The notes beneath the pieces were generated by a model. It was not told where the DNA came from and did not search any database. It saw only the letters and a list, made by a program, of their open reading frames with translations. This document shows positions 25,361-34,294 of a stretch of DNA of 34,868 nt, piece by piece. Location: contig NZ_JAAUWW010000023.1 in assembly GCF_014694375.1 (NCBI RefSeq), forward strand, positions 1 to 34,868, written 5' to 3'. Position numbers and translations under genes: made by a program. The first letter of the stretch is position 1, and the number at the start of each line of letters is the position of its first letter. This DNA is from Vibrio sp. S17_S38 (lineage in GTDB: Bacteria > Pseudomonadota > Gammaproteobacteria > Enterobacterales > Vibrionaceae).

Positions 25361-25386
25361 AAGCGCACTTTCGGGTGCGCTTTTTT
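25361..25386 (+). terminator. Intrinsic terminator after tdh
   Basis: AAGCGCAC at 25361-25368 pairs with GTGCGCTT at 25375-25382 around a TTTCGG loop, then a run of T to 25386. Confidence 0.9.
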
Positions 25387-25638
25387 GTGCCTGAATACTG
25401 GGTATTAAAACCGTGATGTGGAAGGTTTAGGTATAAAAATGGATTTGTTTTGCTCCATGAGTTTCGTGGGACAATAAAATACCGCTAACCCTGTAAAATG
25501 TAATTGTCTTTATTTGTAGGTTTCTCTGTCAGAATGCGATAATCAGTTTTATTATCTGATAGTTCATTCAATACACAGAGAGTATTGTACTAGTGGTGGA
25601 TGAGTTGGTAATTAAACATTTAGAAATAAAGGAAGTTT

Positions 25639-26085
25639 ATGATGAAAATTAGAACCCAATCGTTACTACTGTGTTCGGCACTATTATTTTCTATGCCAAG
25701 CTTAGCCGATACTGAATCGGATGTATTAGAAGTTGTGGTGGATAATTTTAAAGCATTAGATCAAGAAGATGTGCCTGCTTATATGGATACAATACACACA
25801 CAATCGTTGATGTATAAGACAACAGAAAATGCTTTGAGCTTGACGTTCAGAATTTATGATCTTGAGTACGATCTTCAGAAGGTGTCGTTTATCGGGGCAG
25901 ATGATAAATATGCTTATGTTAAAGTTGAGTTTGAAACTCGTAAGCTAAAAGGTCCTGCTTTTCAAAATAATCAAATTGAAGCGCTAATCGTATTTAAACA
26001 AGATAATGGTGAATGGAAAATGTGGGCACAAGCAAATTTGCAATTGAATAAAGTCAATGCAAAGGTAGGAAACCAAGCGAAATAA
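25639..26085 (+). CDS. Small periplasmic NTF2-like protein
   Basis: The 148-residue product has a signal peptide (KIRTQSLLLCSALLFSMPSL, cleavage after SLA near residue 23). The mature 125 residues resemble the SnoaL/NTF2-like fold: an N-terminal helix VLEVVVDNFKALDQEDVPAYM with the typical acidic D-x-x-A-Y-M, then strands YAYVKVEFETRKL, IEALIVFKQDNGEWKMWAQA. The W-K-x-W ending is common in this fold. No catalytic residues are evident, and the ligand is unknown. Two tandem ATG codons begin the frame; AAGGAAG precedes the first. It is a single gene ended by the hairpin at 26108. Confidence 0.65.
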   Translation: MMKIRTQSLLLCSALLFSMPSLADTESDVLEVVVDNFKALDQEDVPAYMDTIHTQSLMYKTTENALSLTFRIYDLEYDLQKVSFIGADDKYAYVKVEFETRKLKGPAFQNNQIEALIVFKQDNGEWKMWAQANLQLNKVNAKVGNQAK

Positions 26086-26107
26086 ACACGTTATTTATCG
26101 ATACGGA

Positions 26108-26134
26108 CTGCACCGTTTTAAAGGTGCAGGGCTT
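26108..26134 (+). terminator. Hairpin after the NTF2-like gene, probable terminator
   Basis: CTGCACC at 26108-26114 pairs with GGTGCAG at 26123-26129, followed by a short GGCTTT. The U-tract is weak, so termination may be partial. Confidence 0.6.
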
Positions 26135-26254
26135 TGTTGCGTAATTCGATGGAACTAATTTATACCCTGAAACAAGTTCGTGAGTAATTTTATAAACATG
26201 CCTGCGGATCGATTTTGATATATATTTTCTTATGATTGATTGATTGAATGGAGG

Positions 26255-26680
26255 TTAGTGTTTATACCTAAAAGTATTACTGTCATCAATAATCTCAATT
26301 TTGACAGGTATTGTTCCTTTCTTAACGTTACCGATTTGTGCAAATGCCTTGTAAGAAAGGTCGATAACTCGGCCTTTTACATAGGGACCTCTATCGTTGA
26401 TCTTTACATCGACAGACTTGTTATTTGCTGTATTTGTCACCCTCACGATAGTCCCAAATGGTAAGGTTTTATGAGCCGAAGTATAGGCATTCATGTTATA
26501 CGTCTCACCACTTGCTGTCAGTTTTCCATGGAACTTGTTGTCGTACCAAGAAGCTTGGCCAATAAGAGTGTGTGATTTGGCATAATCCTTTATTTTTGAT
26601 TCGCCGATTGCCGAAGTTGAGGTGCATCCGATTAATATCATAAGAACGAGAGGGGTAAAAAAAATATTCAGTTTTTTCAT
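26255..26680 (-). CDS. RlpA-like double-psi beta-barrel lipoprotein
   Basis: The protein belongs to the RlpA family of outer-membrane lipoproteins, some of which cleave denuded peptidoglycan at the septum. From ATG at 26680 it has 141 residues: MKKLNIFFTPLVLMILIGC gives a lipobox with the modified Cys at residue 19. The double-psi beta-barrel follows: GQASWYDNKFHGKLTASGE, YTSAHKTLPFGTIVRVTN and KINDRGPYVKGRVIDLSYKA, with the Asp of the NDRGPY motif kept. The C-terminal SPOR domain of E. coli RlpA is absent, so this is a short form that would not bind septal glycans through SPOR. In-frame ATGs at 26707 and an upstream TTG are possible, but none has a clear ribosome site. Confidence 0.82.
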   Translation of the reverse strand: MKKLNIFFTPLVLMILIGCTSTSAIGESKIKDYAKSHTLIGQASWYDNKFHGKLTASGETYNMNAYTSAHKTLPFGTIVRVTNTANNKSVDVKINDRGPYVKGRVIDLSYKAFAQIGNVKKGTIPVKIEIIDDSNTFRYKH

Positions 26681-27174
26681 GTGATTTGGATGATCTATTC
26701 TCTTCATGTTTATCTGTTTTCGTTGTGGTTGATTCAGCAATATAGTGCTAAATATAGTAACTTCTCAGTCAAGGTTATCATATGGAATGATTTGCCAATA
26801 ATTTCATGAACCACGTTTTTTTAGTCATATTCATGAAAGGTTTGTCATTGATAATGTCAAATTCACGAGCCATTAATTAAGTGTAGTGGTTAACTAAAAT
26901 TGGTCACTGTTTTAGAGTTTTCTCAATATAATCCTCTTTATTTTTTCCTTCTGTGCCGACTTACACGAGGTGTAACTTTTTCCAGCCTGCTGTATAGGTT
27001 TGATTGTGGTTCCAGACTAATGGTTGTGATGCATCGAGTCTGCAAGGCGTTAATGTTAGGTGAAATTTATGTTAAAGCGGTTAAGTTTCAGTCTTACGTC
27101 GAGCCTGATTATATTGGTGTCGAGGCAGATGAATTGCCATATTAAGTGATGGCCGTTAGACAAAATAGGTATGA

Positions 27175-27199
27175 AAGGCCAGTTAGCTTAACTGGCCTT
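27175..27199. terminator. Strong hairpin, possible terminator
   Basis: AAGGCCAGTT at 27175-27184 pairs perfectly with AACTGGCCTT at 27190-27199 around a 5-base loop. No T-run follows on either side, so it could equally be a structure in an untranslated RNA. Confidence 0.45.
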
Positions 27200-27361
27200 G
27201 TGAGTTGATAATGACAAAAGCACCTAACTGAGCTAGAATTTGCGACCCAACTCATATTAATTTGAAATTCATTTCAGATATTCCGTATGACTGGGGACTA
27301 TTTTGAACTTTTATGGTCAGAGTAGTGATTCGTACAGCTATTTTAAAAAATAGTTTGCGGA

Positions 27362-27497
27362 GTGCACGTCTAGTTTTTGGTTTGGCCGCTGATCAACTAG
27401 GCAGCAGTGCACATCATTTAATGGTTACGCATAGCTGGCTGTTACTTTTGTAATGGTTTTTGTAACAGGCTCAGGTTATATTTCCTGGGCTTTTTTT
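27362..27497 (+). ncRNA. Candidate small RNA or leader with intrinsic terminator
   Basis: Three stems occur in order with no coding frame. First, GTGCAC (27362-27367) and CTAGTT (27370-27375) face AACTAG (27395-27400) and GTGCAC (27407-27412). Second, CTGTTAC (27439-27445) pairs with GTAACAG (27462-27468). Third, AGGCTCAGG (27467-27475) pairs with CCTGGGCTT (27484-27492, two G-U pairs), followed by seven T. The last is a good intrinsic terminator on the plus strand, with no gene upstream on that strand ending nearer than 26085. A small RNA, or an sbcD leader with attenuation, would explain it. No promoter is firmly assigned. Confidence 0.4.
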
Positions 27498-27563
27498 ATG
27501 CCTGTCATTTGCTTTTGTGGCACAATTCGCTATTCCATTTCATACAGGTAATTCCACTATTTT

Positions 27564-28931
27564 ATGAAAATTTTACACACATCTGATTGGCATCTTGGAC
27601 AGAATTTTTTTACTAAAAGTCGTCGATATGAACACCAATCATTTCTGCAATGGTTACTTGAGTTAGTCGATAAAGAGTCTGCTGATGTCATCATTATTGC
27701 CGGAGATGTGTTTGATACTGGCTCACCACCGAGCTATGCGCGTGAAATGTATAATCAATTTGTGGTTGATCTCCATCGCACGGATTGCTCGCTGGTGGTA
27801 CTTGGTGGGAATCATGATTCGGTTTCTATGCTGAATGAATCGAAAGAGTTGCTTGCTTGTTTAAATACCCATGTGATCGCAAATACCCATGATGATATTG
27901 AAAGCCAAGTCATTACGTTATCGACGAGAACAAAAGAAGTTGGCGCAGTTTTATGTGCGGTCCCTTTTATTCGCTCGAGGGATGTGGTGCAAAGTGTGGC
28001 TGGTGTATCCAGCACCGATAAAAATCAAGCTCTGGGCTTAGCGATACAGCAACACTACGAACGATTGTATCAGCATGCGCTTGAACGTAAGACATCGATT
28101 GAAACCTCAACTTCAAACTCCAAATATATTCCCATTATTGCAACTGGGCACTTAACTGCTGTTGGAGTCACGTCATCCGATTCGGTTCGTGATATTTATA
28201 TTGGGTCACTTGAAGCCTTTGATGCCTCAGCCTTTCCTCCTGTAGATTATATGGCTTTGGGATATATTCATCGCCCTCAAATTGTTGCTAAATCAGAATC
28301 CATTCGTTATTGCGGTTCACCGATCCCGCTTAGCTTTGATGAGATAAAAGGTTTTGATGAGATAACAGAGCTTGATGGAAGAAAAAATAGCGCTGGAAAA
28401 ACCTATCAACAAATCCCAAATAAACAAGTGGTTATGTTTGAGTTCAATGATGGACATAAAAAAATCACGCCTGTTAGCATTCCTATCTTTCAGCCAATGG
28501 CTGTTATAAAAGGTACTTTAGAAGAGATAGCGTTGAAACTTCAACAATTTACACAATCAGAGCAAACGGTGTGGCTTTGTATTCATGTGGAAATTCAAGA
28601 TTACTTGTCTGACCTACAACAAAGAATACAACTCATGGTTGAGGGACTAAATGTTGAAGTACTGCAACTGCGCCGTACTCGTTCCAAGCAGGCGAAAACG
28701 CTCTCTCAAGTTAAAAATGAGACTTTAGCAGAACTTAGTCCTCAAGATGTTTTCATTAAACGTTTAGAGCTAGAAGCATTTGAATCTGAAGATGAAATGA
28801 AAAGGAAAGATCGAATTATTGATCATTTTAATGTGGTGTTATCAGAGGTGGAGTTGAAAGGCTCAACACTTGATGCTGCTGAAGTTAATGATATTGATGG
28901 TCCGAAAAGCCAACAAGGAGAATCAAAGTGA
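27564..28931 (+). CDS. sbcD: SbcD, nuclease subunit of the SbcCD (Mre11-Rad50) complex
   Basis: SbcD is the Mre11-type manganese-dependent nuclease that, with SbcC, opens hairpins and trims blocked double-strand ends in the cytoplasm. The five metallophosphoesterase motifs are intact: HTSDWHLGQNF, IAGDVFDTGSPP, VVLGGNHDS, IATGHLTAVG and MALGYIHRPQ, then YCGSPIPLSFDE. At 455 residues it is longer than E. coli SbcD (400), mainly in the C-terminal half. Its stop overlaps the GTG start of sbcC by 4 bases. Confidence 0.96.
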   Translation: MKILHTSDWHLGQNFFTKSRRYEHQSFLQWLLELVDKESADVIIIAGDVFDTGSPPSYAREMYNQFVVDLHRTDCSLVVLGGNHDSVSMLNESKELLACLNTHVIANTHDDIESQVITLSTRTKEVGAVLCAVPFIRSRDVVQSVAGVSSTDKNQALGLAIQQHYERLYQHALERKTSIETSTSNSKYIPIIATGHLTAVGVTSSDSVRDIYIGSLEAFDASAFPPVDYMALGYIHRPQIVAKSESIRYCGSPIPLSFDEIKGFDEITELDGRKNSAGKTYQQIPNKQVVMFEFNDGHKKITPVSIPIFQPMAVIKGTLEEIALKLQQFTQSEQTVWLCIHVEIQDYLSDLQQRIQLMVEGLNVEVLQLRRTRSKQAKTLSQVKNETLAELSPQDVFIKRLELEAFESEDEMKRKDRIIDHFNVVLSEVELKGSTLDAAEVNDIDGPKSQQGESK

Positions 28932-31900
28932 AGATTCTTAGTGTACGTTTTGCTAATTTGAATTCATTAAAAGGCGAATGGAAAATAGATTTTACCCAAT
29001 CACCCTTTGCTGAAAATGGCTTGTTCGCGATCACTGGCTCAACAGGCGCGGGTAAAACCACCTTGTTAGATGCTATTTGTTTGGCGCTTTATCATCAAAC
29101 TCCGCGTTTAGGTCTTATATCGACATCTTCAAATGAAATTATGACTCGCGGTAGCTCGGATTGCTTATCTGAGGTTGAATTTGAAGTGAAAGGAGAAGCT
29201 TACCGAGCCTTTTGGAGTATGCGACGTTCGCGAGGTAAAGCGGATGGAAATTTACAATCTGCCGTTGTGGAATTAGCGGAAGTGAGATCTGGCAAGATAC
29301 TCGCAAGCCAAGTGAAACGAAAAGACAGTTTAATGAAGTCTTTGACTGGGTTGGATTTTTCTAGATTCACCAAATCAATGATGTTATCTCAAGGGCAATT
29401 TGCGGCTTTTTTGAATGCGAAAGAAGCGGAACGTGCAGAGTTATTAGAAGAGCTAACAGGAACTGAAATTTATGGTGAAATATCAGAAAGGGTTCATGAG
29501 CACTTTTCAGCAGCTAAGCAAAACCTAAGTGAACTCGAATCACAAGCAAAAGGTGTTCAGCTTTTAACTGATGAAGAAATTCAAGCGCTAAATGCAGAGA
29601 ACATACAATTATCAAGCGAGCTTATTACGGATAAAAAGCAGCAAGAGCAATGGCAACAGCAGCTACAATGGTGGCAACAACACGACAAGCTAAAACAAGC
29701 AAAAATTGATGCTGAAAATGAAATGGCTCATGCGGTGCAAGCGAAGCATGCGGCGCAACCTGAATTGTTGCTGTTAAGAAATAGTGAACCCGCTGAAAAA
29801 CTCAGAATGACATTTCAGCTATGGCAAGAATCACTAGTGCAAAAAAAGCAGACAGAGGAGCAATTAGAAGTAAAGCAGAAGCAGCATGTAGAGTTAAAGT
29901 CATATCAACTTAGCGCTTCACAAATTGCTGAGCAAGCCAATATTCATTATCAGATGAGCAAGCAACAACACAACGAGTTACTCAGTTTGATTGATGAGAG
30001 AGTCCATCCTTTGGATATCAATATCAACCATACTTATACTCAGTTACAAGCGCAAAAAACTGACTTGAACCAGCAACAGTCGCGATTTGAACAGGGGCGA
30101 ACACACCTATTCCAATTAGAAACACAGCAACAAGAGAATGGTAAACAGCGTCAATTGAACCAAGATTATTTAGATCAACATGCGAATGATCAGAATTTAT
30201 CTCAGCACGTTAATACTTGGCAGTTGCAAGTTCAGCATATAGCAAAAAATGATCAGAGCATTGCAGCATTGCGGCTCAAAATTGAAAGTGAAAAAAAACA
30301 ACAAGGATTGCTGAATACGAAGGTTGAGGAATGTGAAAAACAATTCAACCAACAGCAAATTGAAGTACATGGTCAACATGCTTTATACCAATCGGCGTAT
30401 CAAGTGTGGCGTCAGCAAGTCTCAACCGCGATCAATTTAGACTCAGGCCAGCAAGAGATTCATAGTATTAGTGTTGAGCATCTGGATGCAGAGTTAGAAC
30501 AGGGGCAAAGAAAGCTGACTCAACTTGAACATAATGTATCCCTAAAATCTCAGCAACTTAACCGAATCTTTCAATTAAGCACGATACAACAATCTTGGCT
30601 GACGTTATCTGATCAAATAGAAAAAAGTGGAACGAGCGTCATAGAACAAAATAAGCAGCTACAACAATTAGCTGATCAATGCGCGGCACTTCGCGAGAGC
30701 TATAAAACAAAAGAAGCATTAATTAAAAGCTACGCACAACTTATTGACCAAGATACTCATCTTGCAGATTATCGAGCTTCATTATCGCAAGGTGATCCTT
30801 GTCCTTTATGTGGCGCTTTAGATCATCCATTACTGACTTCAACCCAAGCGTTAACTCGTTCAGAAATCAGCCTTAACAAAGCGCAGGCAGAAAAAGAAAA
30901 GCAAGAGATTGAAGCGTCAGGGATTGAGTCTCGAACACGTTTAGAGTCTGTTCGTCGTTATATAGAGGAACTAAAACAGAGTCAGGTTCAGGCTGAGCAA
31001 AAAATCATCCAACTTAAGCAGCAATGGCTAAATAAAACCAGCGATGAAGACTTAATATTATCATCTTTAGCAATAGATGATCCTGATGCTTTAAAGCGTT
31101 TAGAAATAAATTTGCCACGAGAAATAGATGGGTTAACTCATCAAATTACGCAATATAAGCAAATAGAAAAGCAGCTATTGAATGCAAAAGATAACTTACT
31201 CAACAGTGAGCGGGTATTAGAACGAACGCAATCAGAATTGACGGCCTTTAAGTATAAGCAACAAACTCAACTAGATTTACTTCATGATGTTGAAATTCAA
31301 TATCGAGGATTAGAAACGGAAAGGAGCGAAGCTTATAAAAAATTGAGTCATGAATGGTCTGCCTTTGGGTATGAAAGACCCAACTCAGAGTCTCCGCATG
31401 ATTTTGAGTTAGGATCCGTGACGAAGTGGCTTGAGGATAAACAACAGGCGATAGCTTTGTGGAATCAGCACCAAGAAGCCAGTATTCAACTTCAGCATCA
31501 ACTTGCTCGTTTGCAAGAACAAATATCGAGCGCATCACTCCAGCAGCAAGAAAGGCAAACGTTATTAATCCAACTTCAGCAGAGTCAAACGAATACACAG
31601 GCTAAGTTCGATCAACTTGGGAAGGAAAGGCGCGAGTTATTTGGCGATAAACTCATTGCGGACGAGAAGCGTAGTAGTCAGACCTCACTAGAGAAAGCAG
31701 AAAAACAATTTGAAAATGCTCAAGTTAAACTGAATCAGTTTGATACGCAGCAAACAAAACTATTTGCCGAGATTGAGATGTTGACTCAACAATTATTGCA
31801 ACAGTCGGATTTGTATCAGCAGCGAGAAGGCGTGTGGCAACAAAAGTTAGTTGAAAGTCCATTTGATGATCAAAAATCGTTTGAAAATGCATTGCTCACT

Positions 31901-32788
31901 GAAGATGAACAAAAAAGACTGATGACTTTACAGCAAAGCTTAGACAATAAAATTGAACGACAAACTGCTTTATTGGAAAGTGCGAATGCTCATTATCAAC
32001 AAGTTATTACTCAAGATAATGCGACTCAGTGGAAGCTTGTGCAAGCAGAAGAAATTGCAGATCATTTACAGGCTCTAAATGAAGCTGTTGATTTAAAATC
32101 TCATCGGGCAGGTCAAATAGAACATGAAATAGTCTCTAATAGCCAGCGTAGAAAAGGACAGCAATCTTTGTTTGAAAAGATAGAGTCAATGCGAGGCAAT
32201 TATGATGATTGGCAATATTTACACTCACTAATTGGGTCTAAAAATGGAGATAAATTTAGAAAATTTGCCCAAGGTTTAACACTTGATAATTTAGTGTATT
32301 TAGCAAATAAGCAACTTACTCGTCTTCATGGTCGTTATTTGCTCCAACGAGCTGGATTGGCAGCGGTAGGTGAGGATTCAAATATTCCTATGTTATCGGC
32401 GGAAGGCTTGGCGCTCTGTGTCATTGATACTTGGCAAGGTGATACTCTGCGAGATACGAAAACGCTCTCGGGTGGTGAAAGCTTTCTTGTTAGCTTAGCG
32501 TTGGCCTTAGCTTTATCTGATCTAGTGAGCCATAAAACCAGTATAGATTCGTTATTTTTAGATGAAGGTTTTGGGACATTAGATGCAGATACACTGGATA
32601 TTGCGCTCAATGCATTGGACAATTTGAATGCTTCTGGGAAGATGATTGGGGTGATCAGCCATATTGATGCAATGAAAGAGCGTATCCCAGTTCAAATTAA
32701 AGTTCATAAGAAAAGCGGTTTAGGGATCAGTGAGTTGGATAAGGAATATCGTTATCACTCAAATATTAAGGATGAAAAAATTATATGA
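28928..32788 (+). CDS. sbcC: SbcC, ATPase and coiled-coil subunit of SbcCD
   Basis: SbcC is the Rad50-like SMC-type ATPase. The Walker A motif TGSTGAGKTTLLDAICLALY is near residue 36. Two very long Gln/Glu-rich coiled-coil arms (about 200-620 and 635-1080) flank the zinc hook CPLC at Cys625 and Cys628. The C-terminal lobe has the ABC signature LSGGESFLVSLALALALSD near 1180 and Walker B SLFLDEGFGTLD near 1210. At 1286 residues it is clearly longer than E. coli SbcC (1048), the extra length being coiled coil with many Gln. Start is GTG at 28928, overlapping sbcD, with AAGGAG before it. It overlaps the next gene by 4 bases as well. Confidence 0.96.
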   Translation: MKILSVRFANLNSLKGEWKIDFTQSPFAENGLFAITGSTGAGKTTLLDAICLALYHQTPRLGLISTSSNEIMTRGSSDCLSEVEFEVKGEAYRAFWSMRRSRGKADGNLQSAVVELAEVRSGKILASQVKRKDSLMKSLTGLDFSRFTKSMMLSQGQFAAFLNAKEAERAELLEELTGTEIYGEISERVHEHFSAAKQNLSELESQAKGVQLLTDEEIQALNAENIQLSSELITDKKQQEQWQQQLQWWQQHDKLKQAKIDAENEMAHAVQAKHAAQPELLLLRNSEPAEKLRMTFQLWQESLVQKKQTEEQLEVKQKQHVELKSYQLSASQIAEQANIHYQMSKQQHNELLSLIDERVHPLDININHTYTQLQAQKTDLNQQQSRFEQGRTHLFQLETQQQENGKQRQLNQDYLDQHANDQNLSQHVNTWQLQVQHIAKNDQSIAALRLKIESEKKQQGLLNTKVEECEKQFNQQQIEVHGQHALYQSAYQVWRQQVSTAINLDSGQQEIHSISVEHLDAELEQGQRKLTQLEHNVSLKSQQLNRIFQLSTIQQSWLTLSDQIEKSGTSVIEQNKQLQQLADQCAALRESYKTKEALIKSYAQLIDQDTHLADYRASLSQGDPCPLCGALDHPLLTSTQALTRSEISLNKAQAEKEKQEIEASGIESRTRLESVRRYIEELKQSQVQAEQKIIQLKQQWLNKTSDEDLILSSLAIDDPDALKRLEINLPREIDGLTHQITQYKQIEKQLLNAKDNLLNSERVLERTQSELTAFKYKQQTQLDLLHDVEIQYRGLETERSEAYKKLSHEWSAFGYERPNSESPHDFELGSVTKWLEDKQQAIALWNQHQEASIQLQHQLARLQEQISSASLQQQERQTLLIQLQQSQTNTQAKFDQLGKERRELFGDKLIADEKRSSQTSLEKAEKQFENAQVKLNQFDTQQTKLFAEIEMLTQQLLQQSDLYQQREGVWQQKLVESPFDDQKSFENALLTEDEQKRLMTLQQSLDNKIERQTALLESANAHYQQVITQDNATQWKLVQAEEIADHLQALNEAVDLKSHRAGQIEHEIVSNSQRRKGQQSLFEKIESMRGNYDDWQYLHSLIGSKNGDKFRKFAQGLTLDNLVYLANKQLTRLHGRYLLQRAGLAAVGEDSNIPMLSAEGLALCVIDTWQGDTLRDTKTLSGGESFLVSLALALALSDLVSHKTSIDSLFLDEGFGTLDADTLDIALNALDNLNASGKMIGVISHIDAMKERIPVQIKVHKKSGLGISELDKEYRYHSNIKDEKII

Positions 32789-33399
32789 ACAGCATTATTG
32801 TCGATGGTAAAAAAATAAAGCCTTCAAAAGTGGTTTGTGTCGGTCGAAACTATGTCGAGCATGTTAAAGAACTGAATAATGTAATACCAGATGCAATGGT
32901 GGTATTTAATAAACCAAATTCATCTATTACGACCACGTTACGCGCATTTCACCAAGAGCCTTTACATTATGAAGGTGAAATCTGTTTTGTTATTAAAAAT
33001 AAGAAAATTCAAGCTGTTGGGTTTGGTTTAGATTTAACTAAGCGAGAATTACAATCGAACTTAAAAGTAAAACAATTACCGTGGGAAAGGGCTAAAGCTT
33101 TTAATGGCTCCGCCGTGCTTAGTAAATTTGTATCGATTAGTGACGGTAATTGGCAAGGCTTATCGCTTGAGTTGCTTATCAATGGTGTAAAAGTTCAGGC
33201 TGGTGGCGTAAACCAAATGCTTTATACCCCAGATCATATTGTTCAGGATATTTTGAGTTATTCGAGCTTAGAAAATGGCGATGTGATTATGACAGGAACA
33301 CCAAGCGGTGTTGGCGTTGTGCACCAAGGCGATATATTTACAGGTAGAATTAAGCAATATGAACACGTTTTACTTGAGGCGCAATGGGTGGCGGAGTGA
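32785..33399 (+). CDS. Fumarylacetoacetate hydrolase (FAH)-family protein
   Basis: The 204-residue protein has the compact FAH fold of acylpyruvate hydrolases/decarboxylases such as YcgM. Family features are VVCVGRNYVEHVKEL near residue 16, metal ligands Glu63 and Glu65 in HYEGEICFVI, Asp83 in GFGLDLTKRELQ, and PWERAKAFNGSAVLS and VIMTGTPSGVGVV. All three metal acids are present, so it should cleave or decarboxylate a beta-diketo acid such as an acylpyruvate or oxaloacetate; the substrate is not set by sequence. Its ATG overlaps the sbcC stop by 4 bases, so translation is coupled to a DNA-repair operon, an odd pairing for a metabolic enzyme. Confidence 0.88.
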   Translation: MNSIIVDGKKIKPSKVVCVGRNYVEHVKELNNVIPDAMVVFNKPNSSITTTLRAFHQEPLHYEGEICFVIKNKKIQAVGFGLDLTKRELQSNLKVKQLPWERAKAFNGSAVLSKFVSISDGNWQGLSLELLINGVKVQAGGVNQMLYTPDHIVQDILSYSSLENGDVIMTGTPSGVGVVHQGDIFTGRIKQYEHVLLEAQWVAE

Positions 33400-33684
33400 T
33401 AGATTTTAAGTTCATTTAGGCAGCGAAAATTAGATATTAATATTGTTTTTTGTTAATGAATTGTTGGCGTGTGAGTTCGAATGTTTTAACGCAATTGGTG
33501 TCTTTTGTAATAACTTGATTATATTGAATAAATTACAATCATCACTAGGTATTAACATTATACTTGTTACCAAATTGTAAATTAGAAAAACTAATGTGAA
33601 ATTTTGATTTTTCTCATTTCTACTTATCCAATATAGCTCGTATCATCGCCGCAAATTGATAAGTTAATAAGAGTGAGATACCTG

Positions 33685-33873
33685 ATGACACAAGCAATTC
33701 TAACTACAGTTGCGACTCCATCAATGGTTCAGAAAACCTACTCGGTTAGCTTCAAAGGATTGATTAAGCATTTTTCTGATGTATTGTTTGGAAAGCCTCA
33801 AATGACGAATTCTGTTAGCAATGATGCTTCAGTATTGTCAGAGCATTTACGTAAAGACTTAGGCTTATATTAA
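33685..33873 (+). CDS. Small protein, possibly DUF1127-like
   Basis: The 62-residue product from ATG at 33685 is basic and short, and ends LSEHLRKDLGLY. That ending resembles the L-x-D-I-G-L core of the DUF1127 (YjiS) small proteins, cut immediately after the core. The frame extends upstream to a GTG at 33673, but GAGTGAG sits at a better distance from the ATG. An intrinsic terminator follows within 30 bases, which supports a real transcript. Function unknown; the family call is tentative. Confidence 0.55.
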   Translation: MTQAILTTVATPSMVQKTYSVSFKGLIKHFSDVLFGKPQMTNSVSNDASVLSEHLRKDLGLY

Positions 33874-33900
33874 GCTAGTCAGTATTTATATTGAATGATA

Positions 33901-33926
33901 AAACCAGCCTAGTGCTGGTTTTTTTG
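33901..33926 (+). terminator. Intrinsic terminator after the small protein gene
   Basis: AAACCAGC at 33901-33908 pairs with GCTGGTTT at 33914-33921 around a CTAGT loop, then a T-run to 33925. Confidence 0.9.
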
Positions 33927-34294
33927 TATTATGAATTTGATAAAGCAATTAGATACATAGGTTGGCCGTTTGCTTTGCCTGAAATTAAACGCGGATCCGC
34001 ACCTAGGCTAATGTTACGACAGTGTGGTGCAACCAAGGACGCGAGCGATTTCAGCTCGGCTGATTTTCTAGAAGAGGTAGGTTACGCGCTAAATGTGTAT
34101 TCTGGTTAATTTATGAAAATGGAGAGTATCGTTTATTTCGTTAACCAAACTATAAAGCCGTAGCGCAGTTTCGATATGAGACTTACCACTGCTTCATTAT
34201 CCTGTGGGTGATTCGACAATTATCGCCATCGATGGTGATTTTGATTTATGTACAGGAGTATTTAAGGGGGGATTTCTTTTGAATAAGTTATTTT
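33927..34294. other. Gene-poor stretch before hipB
   Basis: About 370 bases. A plus-strand frame open through the terminator to 34109 gives YEFDKAIRYIGWPFALPEIK and ends ALNVYSG; it has no ATG or ribosome site and no family I know, so it may be a gene relic or chance. From 34110 to 34294 I see nothing beyond AT-rich DNA leading into the hip promoter. Confidence 0.55.

Larger units (their letters stand above)
26741..27563. other. Long intergenic region before sbcD
   Basis: About 820 bases lie between the RlpA-like gene's 5' side and sbcD. One plus-strand frame at 26900-27145 starts with TTG, has no ribosome site and no family likeness, so I do not call it. A 10-bp stem at 27175-27199 and the structured, terminator-ended tract at 27362-27497 are the only organised parts. 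Confidence 0.6.

Noticed and set aside
26900..27145. 81-codon plus-strand frame in the gap before sbcD
   Set aside because: It starts with TTG, lacks a ribosome site and resembles nothing. The hairpin after it has no T-run.
33581..33595. ATTAG-AAAAA-CTAAT dyad upstream of the DUF1127-like gene
   Set aside because: Five-base arms in AT-rich DNA are expected by chance.
33891..34109. 72-codon frame after the DUF1127-like gene
   Set aside because: It would begin with TTG just before a strong terminator and read through it. It may be a relic but cannot be supported as a gene.
34110..34294. Gene remnant before hipB (frame reading HYPVGDSTIIAIDGDFDL)
   Set aside because: The open stretch has no start and ends within the operators; no family could be matched.
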